Source: Anodontia alba (lineage: Eukaryota; Mollusca; Bivalvia; Lucinida; Lucinidae). From it: a stretch of DNA of 64,000 bases. The translations under genes and the position numbers were made by a program. The notes beneath the pieces are model-generated. The model was given only the letters and a program-made list of their open reading frames with translations. It was not told where the DNA came from and searched no databases. Position 1 is the stretch's first letter. The number at the start of each line of letters is the position of its first letter. Positions 11,830 through 23,618 of this stretch are shown in pieces. The stretch covers positions 35,644,152 to 35,708,151 of the forward strand of contig OZ024836.1 of assembly GCA_964016985.1 (NCBI GenBank), read 5' to 3'.

Positions 11830-11990
11830 ATTGTCTTATTTGGAGATAGTTTGCATGAAATACTATAGTCTATTTTCTTGAAAAATAAGTAAGAAAGTAT
11901 CATCAGTTTGTCGTCTGCTGAATTTGCTGAACTTCAGCAAATTCAGTCTGGGAAAATATTAGATCGTCGTCTGCTGAGTTAGCCAGGAGA
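11830..11990. mobile_element. MITE family 6-like hairpin
   Basis: GTCGTCTGCTGAATTTGCTG and a second ATCGTCGTCTGCTGAG lie around TTCAGCAAATTCAG. Upstream TTTGCATGAAAT pairs with ATGCAAATTGTC. Confidence 0.6.
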
Positions 11991-12129
11991 GTGGTAAAGG
12001 TTAAACAACGAATGGAACCGAGTCTTACAGAATAAGGAAAAGGAATAAACCAAGACTGAACAGCTCATCTGCTCAGCTGTTCCTCAGATTAAGGGCATGA
12101 ACCGTCCGTATACTGTATCACTGGGTTCT

Positions 12130-12340
12130 AAAGACATAGTTTTAACCCTTGTACTGCTAGGTAAATTAAGATGCCGCGCCCACTTCTAATTTACTGCCAA
12201 TCAGTTTACTTGATCCAGGTTGTTGATACAAATTCAAATACTAAATGGCAAATAGTGTAGATTCAGAAGCCATCTGATCTGGGTCTACACTGTTTGCAAA
12301 GGCAGGGCATGTCCGGGTTCAGCAGGACAAGGGTTAAAAA
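12130..12340. mobile_element. GATC/TACACTG repeat (family 7)
   Basis: CATCTGATCTGGGTCTACAC and flanking AACCCTTGT / ACAAGGGTT ends are inverted, giving a roughly 190-bp non-coding element. Pieces recur at 14850, 36600-36960, 44420 and 59860. Confidence 0.6.
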
Positions 12341-12596
12341 TGATTGTCTTGATTCGCATATATGTCAATTCCCTTTTTCGTTGACCGGGTCACATTTCTT
12401 GGTTCAGCGACTTCGATGGTAAAGTTTGTACGTATGAAAATAGTGTAATCTGTTTCCTGCCAAGCCTGCTTAAGGTCATATATACATGGGCGCACCAAAC
12501 GAAAAGGTGTCTTCAAATATGCAAAAAAAAAAAAAAAAAAAAATGCGCAGGTTTATATCATCCTGTGCATGCACGAGATACCATCTGAGCCTTTCA

Positions 12597-12870
12597 TTAC
12601 AAAAACACGCCTATCCAAATATATAGAAAATTTCACCTCCAAAAATTGAAAATTTTCAGATAAAAAACTCTGATATTTTTCATATTTCTGCTCAATACAT
12701 AGATTGTTGGTACTCGTTAGAACCGCCTCGGTGAGGCGGTTCTAACGAGTACCACAATCTATGTTTTGAGCAGAAATAAGAAAAATAATGTATACCCCTG
12801 TAAACCCCAGTTTTACTATATAAAAGTGGGGTTTAAGGGGGTCAAAATATTATAGGTATGTTTTCGTGAT
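12597..12870 (+). mobile_element. MITE family 2, copy 2
   Basis: TTACAAAAACACGCCTAT and TATAGGTATGTTTTCGTGAT ends; central TTAGAACCGCCTCGGTGAGG hairpin; same inner tract (GTATACCCCTGTAAACCCC) as the other copies. Confidence 0.9.
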
Positions 12871-13118
12871 GCTCTCAATTTATACATTCTGTAGTACCCA
12901 ATCATTCTGTTGGCGGACCGTAACGGCCCTGATCAGACTGCCCGGATGTTCAGTTTGATCTGGACCTTTGTTAGCCGCATATACCCTAAGACATGTTTTC
13001 GCATGGCACGGCCCCCATGTCGTCAGTTTAATATCATTGTTTGAACTACGTTATAATTGCGTAAAACGTACAGTTGCGTACGTACGAGGATGTATGACTA
13101 AATTTTGAGCCTGATATA

Positions 13119-13233
13119 TCCCAATAAGCATTCTACATACATGAAAATCTATAGCGGGCCGTTATCGGCCCGTCAGGGTAGCTGACGGGCCGATAACGGC
13201 CCACTGCAGATTTATAAAGAATGCTAACTGGGA
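13119..13233. mobile_element. GC-rich foldback element, copy 1
   Basis: Long palindrome: CCCAATAAGCATTCT left and AGAATGCTAACTGGG right, with GGGCCGTTATCGGCCCGTCA facing its inverse complement around AGGGTAGC. Second copy at 55978-56084. Confidence 0.9.
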
Positions 13234-13419
13234 TGTAGCCTAGAGATTTGTGTTTAATATTTTTATACTTAATTACAGAAGTATCCTTATTTATTTTACA
13301 GAATTTTAGCATGACTGTTACTAAAGATTTTTATGCGATGTGTCACCCTTCTCCATGCCCTCTCTAACAGTAAACTGGACAAAATGCATACGGGACAATA
13401 ATTAATTTTTGACAAAAGA

Positions 13420-14830
13420 AGGCCAAGCTTCCAAAATCGTCCATGAATGTTTGGTTGCAGTTTATGATGAATCTTTTCCACTATTCAAGGGGACCTACGT
13501 CATTCAAAACGCCGAAAAAGACAATAAATTAGCGAAAAGAACTTGTTCAAATCGGTTACTTGTTTTTATTTACGCCGGGCTCGAGCCCGGCGTATCTGTT
13601 TGAGGTTGTTTTTGTAAAATGTGTATGCATTTGGAGAACATCGGTTTTCTTCCAGTTTTATGGGGTTCTTAGTGGGATATATAACTATTCACCCCCACTT
13701 TTTTTATTATTCAAAGTCACACTTTTGCAACAGAGAACTGTGCATTTGGTAACATTGTGAAATAGAAAATGGGAAGTACTGTGTAGAATGAATGTAGCAA
13801 TGTGGGTTTTGCTCATTTAAAAGAGAAATTAGCAGTTTTCCCGTAGGAGCCCCAATTTGACCATTCGACCTAAAATGAGCTTGTTGCTGTCAATATTAGT
13901 ACACGTTTGAATTTTTTCATTTCGTTTTTTTCGTCGTACTACAAAGAAGAAACAAAAGATATTTTTCTTTTTTACGATTAGAAATATGCATTCTCAAATC
14001 GAACGGATTATAAGCTGGTTTTATAATACAGTTTAATTTGATATTCAAGCATGGAAAGATTTGGGCCGAAAGAAAACGTTATGAGTAGAGAAAAGAACGA
14101 ATCACTGCTACATAGATGATTTCGGATATAGTATGTTCGGCCTAGGCTATGGATGGCGACATGTAATTATGTATGGGGGCTAGAAAACAGACGATCATAG
14201 TTGATTGTTTTTACATAGCTCTGATAACGTCTATAATGTTTTTATCGTTGAGTATTGCGATAATTTATATAATTAGAACCTTTCATAAATTATAACATTT
14301 TTTTTTTCACTATACTACGATCTGTAGGGAGCTAAGTAATGCATGACAGATTAGTTTCCTGGCGTATTGATGCTTTGCATCAATGTTTTCTTGTTATTAT
14401 TTTCGTTGTTTTGATGAAACATAGCATAAGCTCAGAGTGCACCAAGTATGAAAGTACTTATATTTGCAAATTTGATGTACTACCGTATTGTCATCATTGA
14501 GAACACTCAGGCACAATATTTTGATAACCTTATAAGTCATTGTACGCGAGTGTTCTCAACAATGAACATATGGTTGTGCATCAAGTTTGTAAATATAAAT
14601 GCCTTGTTTCTTGCTACATTATCTGAGCCTATCCTGGTTTTTGTCAGAACAACGAAATGAAAACGATAGTAACTTACCGATTTGAACAGGCCTTTTTCGC
14701 AAAATATTATAGCCTTTTTCACTGTTTTGTATGACGTCGGTTTCCCTCTTGTATGATGATAGTGTGAAAAAAAGTTGACAAGGGAATTTCAATGTGATAG
14801 GGAAGGTTTCCAAGATGACGCCCGTTGGGG
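13420..14830. mobile_element. Candidate DNA element with long inverted repeats
   Basis: About 130-150 bp near 13425-13560 (with ACGTCATTCAAAACGCCGAA and TTCAAATCGGTTACT) recurs inverted near 14670-14815 (AGTAACTTACCGATTTGAAC, TTTTGTATGACGT). The interior also has a second inverted pair around 14460-14620 (GAGAACACTC / GAGTGTTCTC). No transposase frame; non-autonomous or degenerate. Confidence 0.55.
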
Positions 14831-14849
14831 ACGACCATCAACCAGTTTA

Positions 14850-14960
14850 ACTCTTTCACTGCCATTGGCGATAATATTAGGCTTTTGCAAACATTGTAGA
14901 TCCAGATGAGACGGCTCATAATCTGGATCTAGGCTGTTTGACATTCAGACTGTCAGCTTT
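14850..14960. mobile_element. Family 7 fragment
   Basis: TTAACTCTTTCACTGCC start and GTAGATCCAGATGAGACGGC with ATCTGGATCTAGGCTGTTTG inverse. Followed by a poly-A run at 14990-15012. Confidence 0.55.
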
Positions 14961-15144
14961 ACATATAAACTTCTTTCCAATCGATAGTTTAAAAAAAAAA
15001 AAAAAAAAAAAAGCAGACGACAAATGTAGTCTGAAATTTGGCCCCGAAAGAGATTACCCAAGAAAATGTTGAGAAGCATATGATGTCACTACGGTCCTAA
15101 AAGTACAAAGTGTTTAGATCTTGCAAGAAGATAATGGTAATTTT

Positions 15145-15375
15145 TTAAGTCTTGCCTTGTGTTATTTTGTTCTTGTTTTTTTTTTTTTTTTTTTCAGTCC
15201 TTTGAGCATTGCGATTACCTCGCTTGGGGAAGAGAGAGCTAATCTTATTGCTTTTCGTACGTTTGTTCGATTTGTGCTTGTTTGATTTTGTCTGTCTCCT
15301 CTTCCTCTTGGTGTCTAGGAAGGGCTGCGGCTTGTGATTGTGGCGCTCTCTGGACTTTGATCTTACCTTTTTTGG
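15145..15375 (+). mobile_element. PLE-tail repeat (GCATTGCGATTACCTCGCTT block)
   Basis: About 220 bp nearly identical to 33690-33900 and to the inverse of 27430-27650, where it follows PLE sequence. Contains GCATTGCGATTACCTCGCTT and GGAAGGGCTGCGG. Non-coding tail region of a Penelope-like element. Confidence 0.72.
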
Positions 15376-15544
15376 AATAGTGAAGGTGTAAGCCACAGCG
15401 TGAGAAAACGTATGTTCTGACGTGCACCTAACACAGACTCCGTTTAATTTCATAAAAAATACTATAAATTTTATATAGTTACTGTAATGTCAAAGAGTGT
15501 TTTAAACACAAAGTTATGAAAATTATTTCATTTAGATGGAAAAC

Positions 15545-15605
15545 TAGCCTTACCCCATATTTCTTACTTTATGCACACAAAAGGTAAGAAATGTGGGGCT
15601 AGGAA
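15545..15605. repeat. Hairpin
   Basis: CCCCATATTTCTTAC and GTAAGAAATGTGGGG flank a short loop. Confidence 0.75.
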
Positions 15606-15798
15606 AACATGGGCAAAAACAACGTGATGTATTGATAGTTGGCTTTAGTGGCTACATATCGCGCAGGCTGATACGTTCTTATATTAGTGCGAGACTCTGG
15701 GACACATTTTGAAGTCGAGGCTAATGTCAATGTGTTTGTCAATTGTCACTCAAAATTTTAAGAGTTAAATGCACTAAATGCAATAGAAACGTAAGTTT

Positions 15799-15935
15799 CG
15801 GTTTATGGACTACCCTCGGGTCAGGGCCTCGACCGACGGATTAATATGACCCGAGCTTGCGGCTCGGACCATATTATTCCGTCGGTTTAGGTCCAGGTCT
15901 AGGCCCTGGTCCTTGAATAGTCCGTAAACCTTCAT
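15799..15935. repeat. GC-rich palindrome
   Basis: GGTTTATGGACTA left and TAGTCCGTAAACC right, with CCGACGGATTAATATGACCC facing its inverse around a GAGCTTGCGGCTC centre. Candidate foldback MITE. Confidence 0.78.
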
Positions 15936-16077
15936 AGCGCCCTCAGCTTAGGTTACTGTTGCTTAAAAAGGAGTGCCGCAAAATGTTGACAAATTTATTT
16001 TGACTTGCGTTACACTTATTACGCTTAGCTGTTATAAAATATATTGAGCTGCAATTTCAGAAAACATACCATCAGAT

Positions 16078-16160
16078 ATGTCCGCCCAACGAAGATTCAG
16101 ATCAGCCTGCGCATTCGCGCAGTCTGATCAGAATCTTCACTGTGCGCATTTTGGATAGCC
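16078..16160. mobile_element. MITE family 4 core fragment
   Basis: GAAGATTCAGATCAGCCTGC with its inverse (GCAGTCTGATCAGAATCTTC); outer ends missing. Confidence 0.65.
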
Positions 16161-16195
16161 AAGGATGCAAAGTTTCCTCACTCGGACAACGAAGC

Positions 16196-16473
16196 ATCAC
16201 GAAAACACGCCTATTCTAATATACTGAAAATTTTATAACCAAAAAATGAAAATTTTCAGATGAAAAACGCTGATATTTTTCTTATTTCTGCTCAAAACAT
16301 AGATTGTGGGTACTCGTTAGAACCGCCTCGGCGAGGCGGTTCTAACGAGTACCAACAATCTATGGTTTTGAGCAGAAATAAGAAAAATGATGTATACCCC
16401 TATAAACCCCAGTTTTACTATATAAAAGTGGGGTTTAAGAAGGTAAAAATTATATGGGTATGTTTTCGTGATG
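16196..16473 (+). mobile_element. MITE family 2, copy 3
   Basis: ATCACGAAAACACGCCTATT to GTATGTTTTCGTGATG. Central hairpin with a perfect TTAGAACCGCCTCGGCGAGG core. Confidence 0.92.
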
Positions 16474-16716
16474 GACTCTGATCTGACCGCACGGATGAGC
16501 ATGCTGGTTTCAGTCTTCTCTGGAAGCACATGTCAGCAGGTACGTTTTTTCACGTTATGAGTCAATTGTACGAATTTAGATGCGCAATTTTCGACAAAAA
16601 TACAAGGAAATAACGAAAATGCTAAAGGAAACGAAATTTTGACGTTATTTAATTAGTCAAATTCCACACACCAGTGCTCATTTTCCTTCCGCCTTGTTAC
16701 TTAATTTATAAAATCA

Positions 16717-17301
16717 GACCTGTCTTCTACTGTCCTTTCGACATCTCTTGGAAAGACGTTTTTTTGCTTGGCGTTTTATTTAAATGAAAATAGTTTGTTC
16801 TGATTGACCATATCTTATCACAAACCATTTGTCTTTTATGTTTCTGTTTTTTGTTCTCAAATATTTACACAAAAATTAAAGTTACGGCCAAAAGTTGGTC
16901 TGATCTATGCAATTTCTGTAGTAAAGTGATTTTTTTTTAATTTTTGTCTAAGAAAATATTTTTTTATTTTTCTTTGCTGAATTTGAATTATTGATGTTTT
17001 ACAACAATATTGTGAAAATTTCAGAAAAATTGAACAAGTGAAACTTGTTGAAAATTTGCCTCCAAGTTACCTACCCTATTGATTTCTGCATGATTTGGCT
17101 TCATTTTTACTATGGGAAAAAGTGAAAATATTTGATTTTTTAAAAACCAATGACTAGAATAAATTTTTTTGTACATAGGTAGTTACGACAAATGGTTTTG
17201 CATTAAACCATGACAAAAATTTGAACATTTACTTGTTCTGTGTAAAGCGCCAAGCCATTAACGACTTTCCGAAAGATGTCGAAAGCACAGTAGAAGCTTG
17301 C
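16717..17301. mobile_element. Candidate short DNA transposon with ~65-bp TIRs
   Basis: TCTTCTACTGTCCTTTCGAC ... GCTTGGCGTTTTA at the left is mirrored by the inverse complement of 17235-17301 (CGCCAAGCCATTAACGAC ... GTCGAAAGCACAGTAGAAGC). Inner arms ACAAACCATTTGTC / GACAAATGGTTTTG also pair. No protein; non-autonomous. Confidence 0.65.
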
Positions 17302-17404
17302 TCATCGACAGTCTGACTAGAAGCTTTGTACCCCTTTGATACGTATCTGCAGTATCTAATGATTGTGTAAGCACACAGCGAAAATAGATAATACTCTACG
17401 GATG

Positions 17405-18045
17405 TACAGTGAACCCTCATTACAACGACACATTACGAAAACACGCCTATTCATATAGAAAATTTCACCTCCAAAAACTGAAAATTTTCAGATAAAAAAA
17501 CTCTGATTTTTTTCGTATTTCTATTCAAAACATAGATTGTGGGTACTCGTTAGAACCGCCTCGGCGAGGCGGTTCTAACGAGTACCCACAATCTATGTTT
17601 TTGCGAGGCGGTTCTAACGAGTACCCACAATCTATGTTTTTGAGCAGAAATAAGAAAAATAATGTATACCCATGTAAACCCCAGTTTTACTATATGAAAG
17701 TGGGGTTTAAGGGGGTCAAAATTATATAGGTATGTTTTCGTGATGAAATGTGTTCCCAAAGACATTGCCATTTGAATGAATTTGCTGTTAATGAGCAGAT
17801 TGATATGTAAGAACGATTTTCTTTTGTTCTTATTTCCTCATAGAAAACATGTTTTTGGATATTTGTTAGAATCACCTCACCGAGACGATTCTAACAAATA
17901 TCCAAAACCTATGTTTCTTTTAAGTATTAAATAAAATAATCTTACATAATTTATGACTAATTGTTAGCGAAGGTTTCATGACAGTCAAATTTTCATTATA
18001 ACGATTTTCGTCGTTGTATCAACGGTGTAAAGAGGGTTTTCTGTA
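17405..18045 (+). mobile_element. MITE family 3 with a nested MITE family 2
   Basis: Ends TACAGTGAACCCTCATTACA and AGAGGGTTTTCTGTA. The centre is GATATTTGTTAGAATCACC and its inverse. Interrupted near 17431-17744 by a family-2 copy, so family 2 was active after this insertion. Confidence 0.85.
17431..17744 (+). mobile_element. MITE family 2, copy 4 (nested, with partial arm duplication)
   Basis: Standard ends. The right hairpin arm (GCGAGGCGGTTCTAACGAGT) is present twice in tandem, at about 17564 and 17604, which would leave the hairpin with two alternative pairings. Confidence 0.9.
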
Positions 18046-18139
18046 TAGCCTAATTTTAGGCTTTCTTTTTTTCTGTATGTTTTATGCTTTTTTTGCCTTT
18101 ATGAGAGCCGACCGTTTTATTATAATCATTATTATTATC

Positions 18140-18665
18140 CCCGCCTTTTCGAAGAAAAGCGTGGGGACAAAGTATTCGGCTTTTCGTGATTCCGTAATAC
18201 GTGGTTCCGACCTCTGATAGTAGGTACCTTGTCTGCGCAACTCCTCTTATAGATCAATGCAACACTTCGAACTTAGTCGCTTTTGCGCTTAAATTCTATC
18301 AAAATATGCAGATTGTGTGTGTAACTCCTTCTACAAGTTTATGCTGATCTTTTTGAAACTTTACAGGTGTTTTTTCATGGTCTGAAGATATGCATGTGCT
18401 TTGGGTATAATCCAGAAAAAAAAATAATCCTGAAAAAAATCTCATTTTGTTTTTACACTTTTACTTTGTCATTTCTCGAGCTCCAGTACTATCAAAGTGT
18501 ATAGATTGTGCGTACCTTGTATGCGCAACTCCTCCCATACTTTCATGCCAATCCGTTTGAAACTTTGCAGACGTTTTTTCATGATCTGAAAATGTGCATA
18601 TATTTTGGGTATAATCCTGAAAGCATTTTTTAACGTTTTCCGCATTTTGAACTGTGTCATTTTGT
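18140..18665 (+). repeat. Two-unit direct repeat element (CCCCGCCTTTTCGAAG start)
   Basis: After CCCCGCCTTTTCGAAGAAAA, two diverged units of about 240 bp (18280-18440, 18490-18660) share TTTGAAACTTT, GTTTTTTCATG and TTTGGGTATAATCC. Similar in style to the 24.4 and 49.3 kb elements. Non-coding. Confidence 0.5.
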
Positions 18666-18667
18666 AC

Positions 18668-18900
18668 TCTGATCATAACCCTCTTTATACCGACACTCGA
18701 TACAACGACAAAATTGGTTATAATGATCATTTGACTGACACGAAACCGTCGCTCAAGAGGTAACAGTTAATAAAAAAATATACAAGAACATTGTATTTAA
18801 TACTTCAAGAAACATGCGTTTCGGATATTTGTTAGAATCGCCTCAGTCAGATTCTAACAAAAATTTTGGAAGCGATACGGTCTTTTCTTTAAGAGAAGCC
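18668..18900 (+). mobile_element. MITE family 3 fragment
   Basis: AACCCTCTTTATACCGACAC, TTCGGATATTTGTTAGAATC and the start of the inverse arm; right end lost. Confidence 0.7.
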
Positions 18901-19027
18901 CCTATGGGATAGAAGCAAAATATTTTTCTGTGTTAGTTGATGTTTCTTTATTGCAAATAATATCACTTTTGTAACGCATGTAATGGATGTTTCCAGAATA
19001 CATGTTCACACTAGACGCTTGCTTTAG

Positions 19028-21220
19028 GTACCATCAAAAGATATGTGACCATTACAAGATCACACGAGACGCTTGCGTCAGGTATCATCCAGAGATATGG
19101 AATCATTACAAGATCACATGAGTGTCAATCGGAGATATGGGAACATAACAAGATCACACCATACGCACGTCGTCGTGTCATCCAGAGATACGGGATCATT
19201 ACAAGCTCACATGAGACGCTTGCGTCAAGTGTCATCCGGAGATTTGGGAACATTACATCACACGAGACACTTGCGCCTAGTGTCAAACAGAGATTTAGGA
19301 ACATTATAAAACACTTGCGCTTAGTATCATCTAGAGATACAGAATCATTACAAGGTCAAACGAGACGCCTGCGTCAGTTGTCAACCCGAGATATGGGAAC
19401 ATTACAAAATCACACAAGACGCTTGCGTCGTGTCAGCAGGAGATATGGAAACATTACAAGATCACAAGAGACGCTTTCGTCTAATGTCGTCCAGGGAAAA
19501 TGGAACATTACATGGTCACAGGAGACACTTGCGTCAAGTGTCAACCAGAGATATGGGATCATTACAATATCACACGAGACGCTTGCGTGAAGTGTCGTCC
19601 AGAGATATGGAAACATTACTAGATCATACGTGATGCTTGCGTTAAATATCAACCGGAAATATGGGAATATTTCAAGATCACATGAGACGCTTACGCCATG
19701 TGTCGTCCAGCGATATGGGAATATCACAAGATCACACGTAACAGCTGCGTCAAGTATCAATCGCAGAAATGGGAACATTACAAGATTACACGGGACGCTT
19801 GCGTCAAGTGTTAAATGGAGATATGGGCACATTACAAGATCACACGAGACGCTTGCACCAAGTGGCGTCCAGGGATATGGAAACATTACAAGATCACTTG
19901 AAACACTTGCGACAGATGTCAACCACAGATATAAGAATGTAACGAAACGAGCTACATGTAAATTGTTCCCCTTGATTTCCGAGGAAGTCCAATTGAATTG
20001 GTGCAAAGTACGGAAATCAAGGGGAACAATTCAATATAGCTCATTTCGTTACAAGAACATTACAAGATCACAACCGCAGATATGGGAACATTACAAGATC
20101 AGACAAGACGCTTGCGTCAGCTGTCAACTGGATATGTGAGAACATTACAAGATCACACGCTTGCACCAAGTGTCATCCAGAGATCACACAAGATGCTTGC
20201 GTCAAGTGTCACCTAGAGATATGGGATCATTACAAGATCACACGAGACGCGTGCGACAAGTGTCATCCAGAGATATTGGATCATTATAGGATCTCACGAG
20301 ACGCTTGCGTCAAGTGTCAACCGAAAATATGGGAATGTTACAAGATCACATGAGACGCCTGCGTCGTGTCATCCAGAGATATGGGATCATAGTAACCTCA
20401 TGAGCCGCTGGCCGAAAGTGTCAACCGAAGATATTGGATCATTACAAGATCTCATGAGACTCTTGCGCCAAGTGCCATCCAAAGATGGGAACAACAATCT
20501 CACACGAGACCCTTGCATCAAATGTCAACTAGAAATATGAGTTCATTACAAGCTGCCACGAGACGCTTGAGTCAAATGTCGACCGGCGATATAGGATCGT
20601 TACAAGATCACACGAGATATTTGCGTCAAGTGTCAACCAGAGACATGAGGACATTACAAAATCATACGAGACGCTTGCGTCAAGTGTCATTCGGAGATAT
20701 GGAAACATTACAAGATAACACAACAAGCTTGCGTCGTGTCAAACATTACAAGATAACACAACAAGCTTGCGTCGTGTCATCCAGAGATATAGGATCGTTA
20801 CTAGATCACACGAGACGCTTGCCTAAAGTGTCATCCAGCGATATGGGATAAACACAAGCCCACACGAGACGCTTGCCTAGAGTTATAAAAACAATACAAG
20901 ATCATACGAGACGCTTGCATCAAAGGTCAACCAGAGGTATGGAACCATTACAGGATCACAAAAGACGCTTGCGTCATGTGTCGTCCAGAGATATGGGATC
21001 ATTACAAGATCACATGAGACTCTTGCGTCAAGTGGCAGCTGAATATATTTGATCATTACAATATCACGCAAGATCCTTGCGCCATGTGTCATCGAGAGAT
21101 ATGGGATCATTACAAGATCACATGAAATCCTTAAGTCAAACGTCAACCGAAGATACGGGATCATTACAAGATAAAACGATATTCTTGCTTCAAGTGTGAT
21201 CAAGAGATATGGGAACCTCC
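19028..21220. repeat. 54-bp minisatellite, about 40 diverged units
   Basis: Unit approximates CATTACAAGATCACACGAGA + CGCTTGCGTCAAGTGTCATC + CAGAGATATGGGAA. Because 54 is a multiple of 3, several frames stay open on both strands (for example 181 codons at 19045-19590 and 198 codons on the minus strand at 19410-20006). No single frame runs through the array, there is no conserved start, and substitutions are not codon-biased by eye, so I call it non-coding. Confidence 0.95.
19940..20055. repeat. Foldback insertion inside the 54-bp minisatellite
   Basis: TAACGAAACGAGCTACATGT with AATTGTTCCCCTTGATTTCC is mirrored by GGAAATCAAGGGGAACAATT and AGCTCATTTCGTTA around a short AATTGAATT centre. It interrupts one 54-bp unit. 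Confidence 0.88.
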
Positions 21221-21224
21221 GCGA

Positions 21225-21435
21225 GACAAAAGCTCCTTGGACTTTACGTCGAATCAATCTTTCAGTGCGCATTTTTGACCCTTTAGCGAGTCTACATGTC
21301 TAATTCTTTGGCTGAAGTTTTTCCTTGCCCTACTGCTTACGTGAGTGAACAGCATAGGGTCTATCGAGTCTGTGCGGATGAGCAGGTTCGCCGTAACCTT
21401 TCTTGTTCACATATGCTATAACGGTTCTGTTCACA
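21225..21435. mobile_element. TTCTTTGGCTGA hairpin family, copy 2
   Basis: Matches 7850-8075 including GTCGAATCAATCTTTCAGTG and the ACAGCATAGGGTC...AACCTTTCTTGTT palindrome. Confidence 0.72.
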
Positions 21436-21634
21436 TTTCTTTATTCTCGGGTTTTCTTATAATTGTATTAAAGCACCCTAGAATATATTTTATCGAAAAC
21501 AAAATAATATAACAGTTCCCGATTCGCATTACGTATCGACATGTGCTTGGAACTTCGGCAATATATCCTTAATCAATAGATACGACTTTTCGCACTTATG
21601 TTTACTTTCTATCGTTTATCAAGAAGATTGGTTA

Positions 21635-21925
21635 TAACTGCGAGGACTCAAAGATCATAGTCTTTATTTTCACATCAATCCGAGAACACATAGTTCAGTG
21701 TTTATTCTCACATTAATTACAAGAGTTCATAGCTTTTAGTTTTTATTCTCACATTTGTACAGAGACCCATATTTTATAGTCTTTTTCTCAAATTATTCCG
21801 ATAAATCATAGTTCATAGTCTTTTTTTTTTTTTCTCACATTAATTGCGAGAACTCATAACTCATACTCTTTAATCTCACAATAGCTCCGAGAGCACATAA
21901 CTTATAATCTTTATTCTCACACTGA
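21635..21925. repeat. Diverged ~58-bp tandem repeat
   Basis: Five or so units of GAGAACTCATAGTTCATAGT + CTTTATTCTCACATTAAT. Confidence 0.75.
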
Positions 21926-22034
21926 TTGTCATATTGTCCCGAAAATTTATATGAAAGGGACTGGATTCAACCGGTGTTTTTTTTTTTTTTTTTTTTTTTG
22001 CTTCAAAGCGTTGACTTGCCGTTTGCTATTCTGC

Positions 22035-22160
22035 GCACCATGACCCTTCTAAAAAAACTTCTCTTCTCTGATGGAAAAAAAATACTCCCCATGGAGTATA
22101 TGCTTTCCTTTTATAGTTGACCCCTTTTTAGGGGAGTAGGGAGGCAAAACCTATTTGACA
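22035..22160. mobile_element. MITE family 5, copy
   Basis: CCTTCTAAAAAAACTTCTCT to TTGACCCCTTTTTAGGGG around ACTCCCCATGGAGT. A T20 run precedes it at 21979-21998. Confidence 0.65.
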
Positions 22161-22169
22161 GTGTTGCTT

Positions 22170-22421
22170 ACCATGTACAAGCATGTTGGTAAGCCCCTTG
22201 AGTTAAAAAAAGACAACAATGGTAACAAATGGTCCTTTGTCGCCCATCTGAACCGATATTTCTACAAGGACGTAAGTCCAAGGTCAGTGTCAAATTCATT
22301 TAAGTATTTAAATTTGTTTGTCAAACTATATATGTGGTCAAGATTGCTTCAGCAGTTACTCAAGTGATCACAAGAGTTTCTTTTATTTGACCCAGTGGCT
22401 TAGTTTTTACCCCATCTGACC

Positions 22422-22457
<36 letters not shown>

Positions 22458-23084
22458 AACGGCATATCAACCCTTGCGGGTCATTTTATGATCATCAAGT
22501 CAAAACTTCTAATATACCCTTACCAAAGCACAGATTATATTTCATTTCTTTTGGAATCATTGGGCCCATTGTGGTATATCTGAAAATGGAGTTCTGTTCA
22601 TGTATACGCTAGAGAGTGGAAACAGTGTTGCAAACTTCATTACTGCTTATGAAGGGTCTCACAGAGGCCGAGACTCCCATTTTCTAATCCGTAGTGTGTT
22701 CTTTGTTTCAAAGGCAATCTTTTAACATTTATTGAATGTGTAGAAAACCCGACCATCGTGTTCACAAGGAATTATTTTTGTTTGACCTGGTGACCTAGAT
22801 TTTGAACCAATGTGATCCGGTATCAAACTTTCCATAGAAATCATCATGACAAACAGTCCAATTTGTATGACAAATCTATGGTATTTTGCCTCAAATATTT
22901 GCATTTTCTATTGTCCTAAGATTAAACAAGATGATCTAGTTGTTAAATCTATGGGGTTTAAATCCATACTGGATCTAGAAATTAAGAAGACAAACATTTT
23001 TATAACCAGTTTCGAATGACCTAGATTTTATTTTAAGAGTCATTTTGGGCACTTTCGTAAAGATCTTGTCAAAAATAAGACCTC
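22170..23084. other. Intergenic with (GT)11
   Basis: Pure GT tract at 22434-22455. Otherwise AT-rich sequence with TGACC-rich phrases resembling the repeats at 24.4 kb; no gene seen. Confidence 0.55.
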
Positions 23085-23195
23085 TTATGAAAAAGAGTCC
23101 ACTCTTAAATGAATGATCGCTCCAAAGATAAGCATTTTTTTTCTTTTTGGAGTAGACACCTTTTTCAGAAGGGATGCCAAATAATATTTGTCAGT
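23085..23195. mobile_element. MITE family 5, copy
   Basis: CTTATGAAAAAGAGTCCACT and GAGTAGACACCTTTTTCAGA are inverted around a short centre. Confidence 0.72.
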
Positions 23196-23618
23196 TGGAT
23201 TCCCACTTTGCGTATGTATTATGCTTAAAGGAAAATGCCATCTAAATGCCAAAAATATTCAGTTTTTACTAGTCTTTAATTTGATAAAATTCGGTTAGGA
23301 AATAAGAGACATGTTGCAGTCTTAGGTTTTTACCGCTGTAAGCGTTGGTGCCAGCATTTTCATTAATATGCTGCTTATCTGCTAGTTTATAACATATACC
23401 CAGATAAACGTATACACAGGTATACAGCCATAACATATTGTTTCAGATATGATTCATCCACTTCTCATGCTTAATTAAGTAGTTATGACGTTACAAAAAG
23501 GACGTCCATGGCAGCATTTCTAGAGCTTCAAAGCCCAGTAACTTTCTTATTTCCCGACTGATTTTCGCAATTTTTTCATCAAACTGGACAGCTTTGTACA
23601 ATACAAACTCCATGGCTC

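Noticed and set aside
15145..15453. Lys/Arg-rich minus-strand frames repeated at 33698 and (opposite strand) 27.4 kb
   Set aside because: They are translations of the PLE tail repeat in different copies, without a shared start.
19045..20139. Frames of 169-198 codons that look like a repeat protein
   Set aside because: The 54-bp period keeps frames open on both strands. No signal, no consistent start and no codon pattern.
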